From Bombus terrestris (lineage: Eukaryota > Arthropoda > Insecta > Hymenoptera > Apidae), in assembly GCF_910591885.1 (NCBI RefSeq), contig NC_063277.1:2976001-3040000 (forward strand): DNA of 64,000 nucleotides, written 5' to 3'. The position numbers were made by a program, and so were the translations under genes. The notes under the pieces are model-generated. The model was not told where the DNA came from. It made no database searches and saw only the letters and a program-made list of their open reading frames with translations. Shown here in pieces: positions 62,101 to 64,000 of the stretch; within the stretch, counting starts at the first letter, position 1; each line of letters begins with the position of its first letter.

Positions 62101-64000
62101 CTATATAACGTATAACGTTATATACTATTACTATATAACGTATAACGTTATATACTATTACTATATAACGTATAACGTTATATACTATTACTATATAACG
62201 TATATCGTTATATACTATTGCTATATAACGTATAACGTTATATACTATTACGTAATAACGTATAACGTTATATAGTATTGCCATATCACGTATAACGTTG
62301 TATATTATTACGTACTAACGTATAACGTTATATACTATTACTATATAACGTATAACGATATATACTATTACTATATAACGTATAACGTTATATACTATTA
62401 CTATATAACGTATAACGATATATACTATTACTATATAACGTATAACGTTATATACTACTACTATATAACGCATAACGTTATATAATATTACTATATAACG
62501 TATAACGTTATATACTATTACTATATAACGTATAACGTTATATACTATTACTATATAACGCATAACGTTATATACTATTACTATATAACGTATAACGTTA
62601 TATACTACTACTATATAACGCATAACGTTATATAATATTACTATATAACGTATAACGTTATATACTATTACTATATAACGCATAACGTTATATACTATTA
62701 CTATATAACGCATAACGTTATATAATATTACTATATAACGTATAACGATATATACTATTATTATATAACGTATAACGTTATATACAGTTACTATATAACG
62801 TATATCGCTATATACTATTACGTAATAGCGTATAACGTTATACAGTATTACCATATCACGTATAACGTTGTATATTATTACGTACTAACGTATAACGTTA
62901 TATACTATTACTATATAACGTATAACGTTATATACTATTACTATATGACGTATAACGTTATATACTATTACTATATAACGCATAACGTTATATAATATTG
63001 CTATATAACGTATAACGTTATATACTATTACTATATAACGTATAACGTTATATACTATTACTATATAACGCATAACGTTATATAATATTACTATATAACG
63101 TATAACGTTTTATACTATTACTATATAACGTATAACGTTATATACTATTACTATATAACGTATAACGTTATATACTATTACTATATAACGTATAACGTTA
63201 TATACTATTACTATATAACGCATAACGTTATATAATATTACTATATAACGTATAACGTTATATACTATTACTATATAACGTATAACGTTATATACTATTA
63301 CTATATAACGCATATCGTTATATAATATTACTATATAACGTATAACGATATATACTATTATTATATAACGTATAACGTTATATACTAGTACTATATAACG
63401 TATAACGTTATATACTATTACTACATAACGTATAACGATATATAGTATTCCGTACTATCTTATAACGTTATATACTATTACTATATAACGCATAACGTTA
63501 TATACTATTACTATATAACGTATAACGTTATATACTATTACTATATAACGCATAACGTTATATAGTATTACTATATAACGTATAACGTTTTATACTATTA
63601 CTATATAACGTATAACGTTATATACTATTACTATATAACGTATAACGATATATACTATTCCGTACTATCGTATAACGTTATATACTATTACTATATAACG
63701 CATAACGTTATATACTATTACAATATAACGTATAACGTTATATACTATTACTATATAACGCATAACGTTATATAATATTACTATATAACGTATATCGTTT
63801 TATACTATTACTATATAACGTATAACGTTATATACTATTACGTAATAACGTATTACGTTATATAGTATTGCCATATCACGTATAACGTTGTATATTATTA
63901 CGTACTAACGTATAACGTTATATACTATTACTATATAACGTATAACGTTATATACTATTACTATATAATGTATAACGTTATATACTATTACTATATAACG
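56108..64000. repeat. Distal HOR family, mosaic of 240-750-bp blocks
   Basis: The first 1.36 kb continues the copy of the 38.7-kb family (offset 17,413, to about 57,470). From 57.18 to 61.7 kb short blocks, each starting TATTACGTATTAAAG before a punctuation dimer, follow at 57,181, 57,631, 58,381, 58,621, 59,101, 59,821, 60,361, 60,901 and 61,651. Their spacings are 450, 750, 240, 480, 720, 540, 540 and 750 bp, all multiples of 30. The 62.4-63.35 kb segment repeats the 56.5-57.2 kb family (offset 6,180) but lacks the 28-mer and T-run at its start. The array runs off the window end. Confidence 0.75.

Larger units (their letters stand above)
1..64000. repeat. 30-bp dyad-symmetric AT-rich satellite array, fills the window
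   Basis: Tandem 30-bp monomers run from first to last base in one orientation and continue past both window edges. The canonical monomer reads TAACGTATAACGTTA followed by the half TATACTATTACTATA. Rotated, it is two 10-bp arms, TATATAACGT and ACGTTATATA, which are reverse complements, separated alternately by ATA (3 bp) and CTATTAC (7 bp). GC is 6 of 30 bases, and both G residues lie in CpG. Common variants are CGCATAACG, a TATAATATTAC right half, CGTATAAAG, CGATATATAC, and ends TATTACGTAA/GTAT/GTAC or TATTCCGTAC. No mobile element, unique DNA or orientation switch of a large segment was seen. The size, uniformity and HOR structure are typical of eukaryotic centromeric or pericentromeric satellites; that placement is inference. 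Species and family name are not recognised. Confidence 0.97.

Noticed and set aside
1..64000. CRISPR array (regular 30-bp repeats).
   Set aside because: There are no unique spacers between repeats. The monomers abut directly for 64 kb, and no cas genes are present.
1..64000. Canonical CENP-B box (TTCG....A..CGGG).
   Set aside because: The array almost lacks GG and has no CGGG. The palindromic ACGT sites do not fit the box.
1..64000. Telomeric repeat array.
   Set aside because: No TTAGGG, TTTAGGG or TTAGG runs. The unit is 30 bp, very low in G, and has no G-rich strand.
1..64000. TATA boxes and promoters at the many TATATA motifs.
   Set aside because: The motif is in every monomer by design and no gene lies downstream, so it carries no information.
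1..64000. Bacterial or plasmid iteron origin.
   Set aside because: Iteron clusters are short and next to a rep gene. Here 64 kb of repeats has no gene, and the HOR layering is typical of eukaryotic satellites.
1..64000. Pure assembly artefact.
   Set aside because: Copies carry distinct private variants, flips and whole-monomer indels in a coherent order, which random mis-assembly would not give. Local collapse or false duplication of near-identical units cannot be excluded without reads.

Overview
The whole 64 kb window is one uninterrupted satellite DNA array. I see no gene, RNA gene, transposon, unique sequence or telomeric repeat. The unit is 30 bp, giving about 2,130 tandem copies in one orientation. 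It is about 20% GC (6 of 30 bases in the canonical unit). The pattern suggests a eukaryotic nuclear genome, in centromeric, pericentromeric or other constitutive heterochromatin assembled from long reads. The sequence does not identify the species.

The monomer has a simple dyad design: arm TATATAACGT, 3-bp spacer ATA, arm ACGTTATATA (the reverse complement of the first arm), 7-bp spacer CTATTAC, which sums to 30 bp. The array is therefore a continuous chain of alternating inverted repeats. The two CpGs per monomer lie in ACGT, one in each arm. A few spacers are flipped in place, and variant junctions give perfect palindromes of 42-54 bp.

Variant monomers recur in fixed orders, so the array has higher-order repeat (HOR) structure. 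A recognisable two-monomer punctuation block (B-C dimer) recurs every few hundred bases. Layout: 1-8,161 and 8,162-11,156 are founder-like blocks. 11,157-17,877 is a run of 1.86/1.56-kb HORs forming a 3.42-kb super-unit. 17,878-33,927 is a second copy of about the first 11.1 kb, carrying an internal 6.0-kb tandem duplication that has lost about 1.2 kb (net 4,770 bp). 34.2-38.7 kb returns to the 1.86-kb HOR. 38.7-43.4 kb is a 2,548-bp tandem duplication of a different HOR family. 43,851-52,650 is two tandem 4.4-kb units. 53.04-57.47 kb is a copy of 35.6-40.06 kb. 57.5-64.0 kb is a mosaic of 240-750-bp blocks.

Only 12 events in 64 kb break the 30-bp register: seven 28-mers, two 29-mers and three +7 shifts. 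Most are shared between HOR copies and serve as lineage markers. Every other length change I could align is a multiple of 30 bp. This fits unequal exchange in monomer register, with gene-conversion-like patching. All comparisons were made by eye, and the fine structure depends on the assembly being correct.
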